Shown: one piece after another, positions 63,300 through 64,000 of the stretch
Layout of the letters: each line of letters begins with the position of its first letter
Numbering within the stretch: the stretch's first letter is position 1
Assembly (NCBI GenBank): GCA_017743475.1
Contig: JAGHYV010000006.1
Location: 16,283 to 80,282, forward strand
Length of the DNA: 64,000 bases
Direction of reading: 5' to 3'
From: Roseiflexus sp.
Lineage (GTDB): Bacteria; Chloroflexota; Chloroflexia; Chloroflexales; Roseiflexaceae
Notes under the pieces: generated by a model
The model's input: the letters and a program-made list of their open reading frames with translations, nothing else
What the model was told of the DNA's origin: nothing
Database searches by the model: none
Made by a program: the position numbers and the translations under genes

Positions 63300-64000
63300 T
63301 CATGGTCGCGTGACCAACGGGAGCCAGATATGCTGATAAGGTTCTCCAGGTCCTGGCGTCGGCGTGGCGCTGGGTGTCGGCGTAGCGCTGGGTGTCGGCG
63401 TAGCGCTTGGCGAACCGCCTGCCGAAAGTGGTTGCACGGTGATGTCGCCAAAACTTGCATCTATGTGGTGCGCCACCAGCAGCAATGATCCCTGACTCAG
63501 CGGTTGATCGCCTGCTGGCGCCGTTCCTTCCACCGTCCATCCGCCTGGTTCCGTTCCGCTGGCGGGCCACACCTTCAACCAGTACCGATGAGCGCCGTCG
63601 GTATCGGTCTGCACCCGCATTTTGAAGATGTACGTTTCACCAATCGTCAACCGCGTAGCGGTCAGATCGCGCGCAAATACCGTTGTTGCGCCGGTGTCGA
63701 GGTGCAGGTGAAATATGCGCTGCGATGAACTGCTGTCCGGAAAGCGATCCAGGCGGTACCACCCAAGCGCCCCCAGCGGATAGTACACCCATCGCGGCTG
63801 TGTTTCCGTACCAGGTGGTGCATCCCAGTGCCCCTGCCAGCGCAGCAGCAGCCCGATCCCCGGTCCGCCGCTGTTCGGTCGCTGCCCGCGGTACATGTCG
63901 ATCTCGTGAATGGTGACTGGCACGGTCACTTCGTAGTTCTGCCAGGTGACATCCCCGATTGCCAGCAACCGGTCGTAGCCGGTCCACACCGGACGCACGC
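63300..64000 (-). CDS. Secreted protein with lectin-like domain, C-terminal part (5' end outside window)
   Basis: The frame is open to the right edge, so the start is beyond 64000. The visible 233 residues contain a beta-sandwich domain of the concanavalin/LamG-like kind (WQNYEVTVPVTIHEIDMY, GIGLLLRWQGHWD, YIFKMRVQTDTDG, LLLVAHHIDASFGDITVQPL), then a linker of three PTPSAT units coded by 18-bp repeats (63353-63412), and the tail YQHIWLPLVTRP. It is probably an exported carbohydrate-binding or enzymatic protein; the catalytic part, if any, is not visible. It precedes the glycosyltransferase by 64 nt. Confidence 0.8.
   Translation of the reverse strand, partial: VRPVWTGYDRLLAIGDVTWQNYEVTVPVTIHEIDMYRGQRPNSGGPGIGLLLRWQGHWDAPPGTETQPRWVYYPLGALGWYRLDRFPDSSSSQRIFHLHLDTGATTVFARDLTATRLTIGETYIFKMRVQTDTDGAHRYWLKVWPASGTEPGGWTVEGTAPAGDQPLSQGSLLLVAHHIDASFGDITVQPLSAGGSPSATPTPSATPTPSATPTPGPGEPYQHIWLPLVTRP

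Overview
The window is a 64-kb piece of a bacterial chromosome with about 60% G+C by eye. It most resembles a Roseiflexus-like member of the Chloroflexota. The signs are the gene content (heterodimeric E1 2-oxoacid dehydrogenase, a three-subunit SdhCAB with one fused cytochrome b, very large secreted mosaic proteins, proline/threonine linkers) and short C-terminal tails of the WLPLV type on exoproteins. This assignment rests on recognition, not on a search. I see no rRNA, tRNA, CRISPR array, prophage or intact insertion sequence.

Layout. 1-3.2 kb: a ribose-type sugar ABC transporter (ATPase cut by the window edge, permease, Tat/lipoprotein binding protein) closed by a clear terminator. 3.4-7.5 kb: an eRF1-like (baeRF) protein, a stand-alone TaqI-type specificity domain and a lactate permease. 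7.8-16.2 kb: two large exported proteins transcribed divergently, a 1641-residue nuclease mosaic and a 999-residue subtilase lipoprotein. 16.2-21.3 kb is the most decayed part: an IS630 remnant, a GC-rich stretch without genes, and broken Nudix and class-I amidotransferase (peptidase C26) genes, interrupted by a small membrane protein, an acyltransferase and the radical-SAM gene amrS. 21.3-35.7 kb: housekeeping and membrane genes (GNAT, amidohydrolase, ruvB, msrB, two methyltransferases, a VTT protein, an ABC-2 exporter, a flippase-like protein, E1 alpha/beta, a GAF histidine kinase). 36.3-38.7 kb: a flavin monooxygenase/SDR pair. 39-49.6 kb: hpf, then a six-gene leftward run (Uma2-argF-trkA-trkA-corA-amrB), argH, a membrane histidine kinase, and an LMW-PTP-like protein without the catalytic cysteine. 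49.7-53.6 kb: sdhCAB. 53.6-64 kb: an orphan adenine methylase, then surface-polysaccharide genes (nucleotide-sugar dehydrogenase and epimerase, sppA, a GHL15 lipoprotein, a C-methyltransferase, a glycosyltransferase) and the end of another exported protein.

The most interesting signals are small. The glycosyltransferase at 62.1-63.2 kb is frameshifted by a 74-bp tandem duplication whose exact removal would restore the whole reading frame. Both hpf and sdhC have long leaders with a short ORF that ends next to, or inside, a hairpin. A family of hairpin repeats recurs between genes. Two neighbouring pseudogenes meet where both of their 5' ends are missing.
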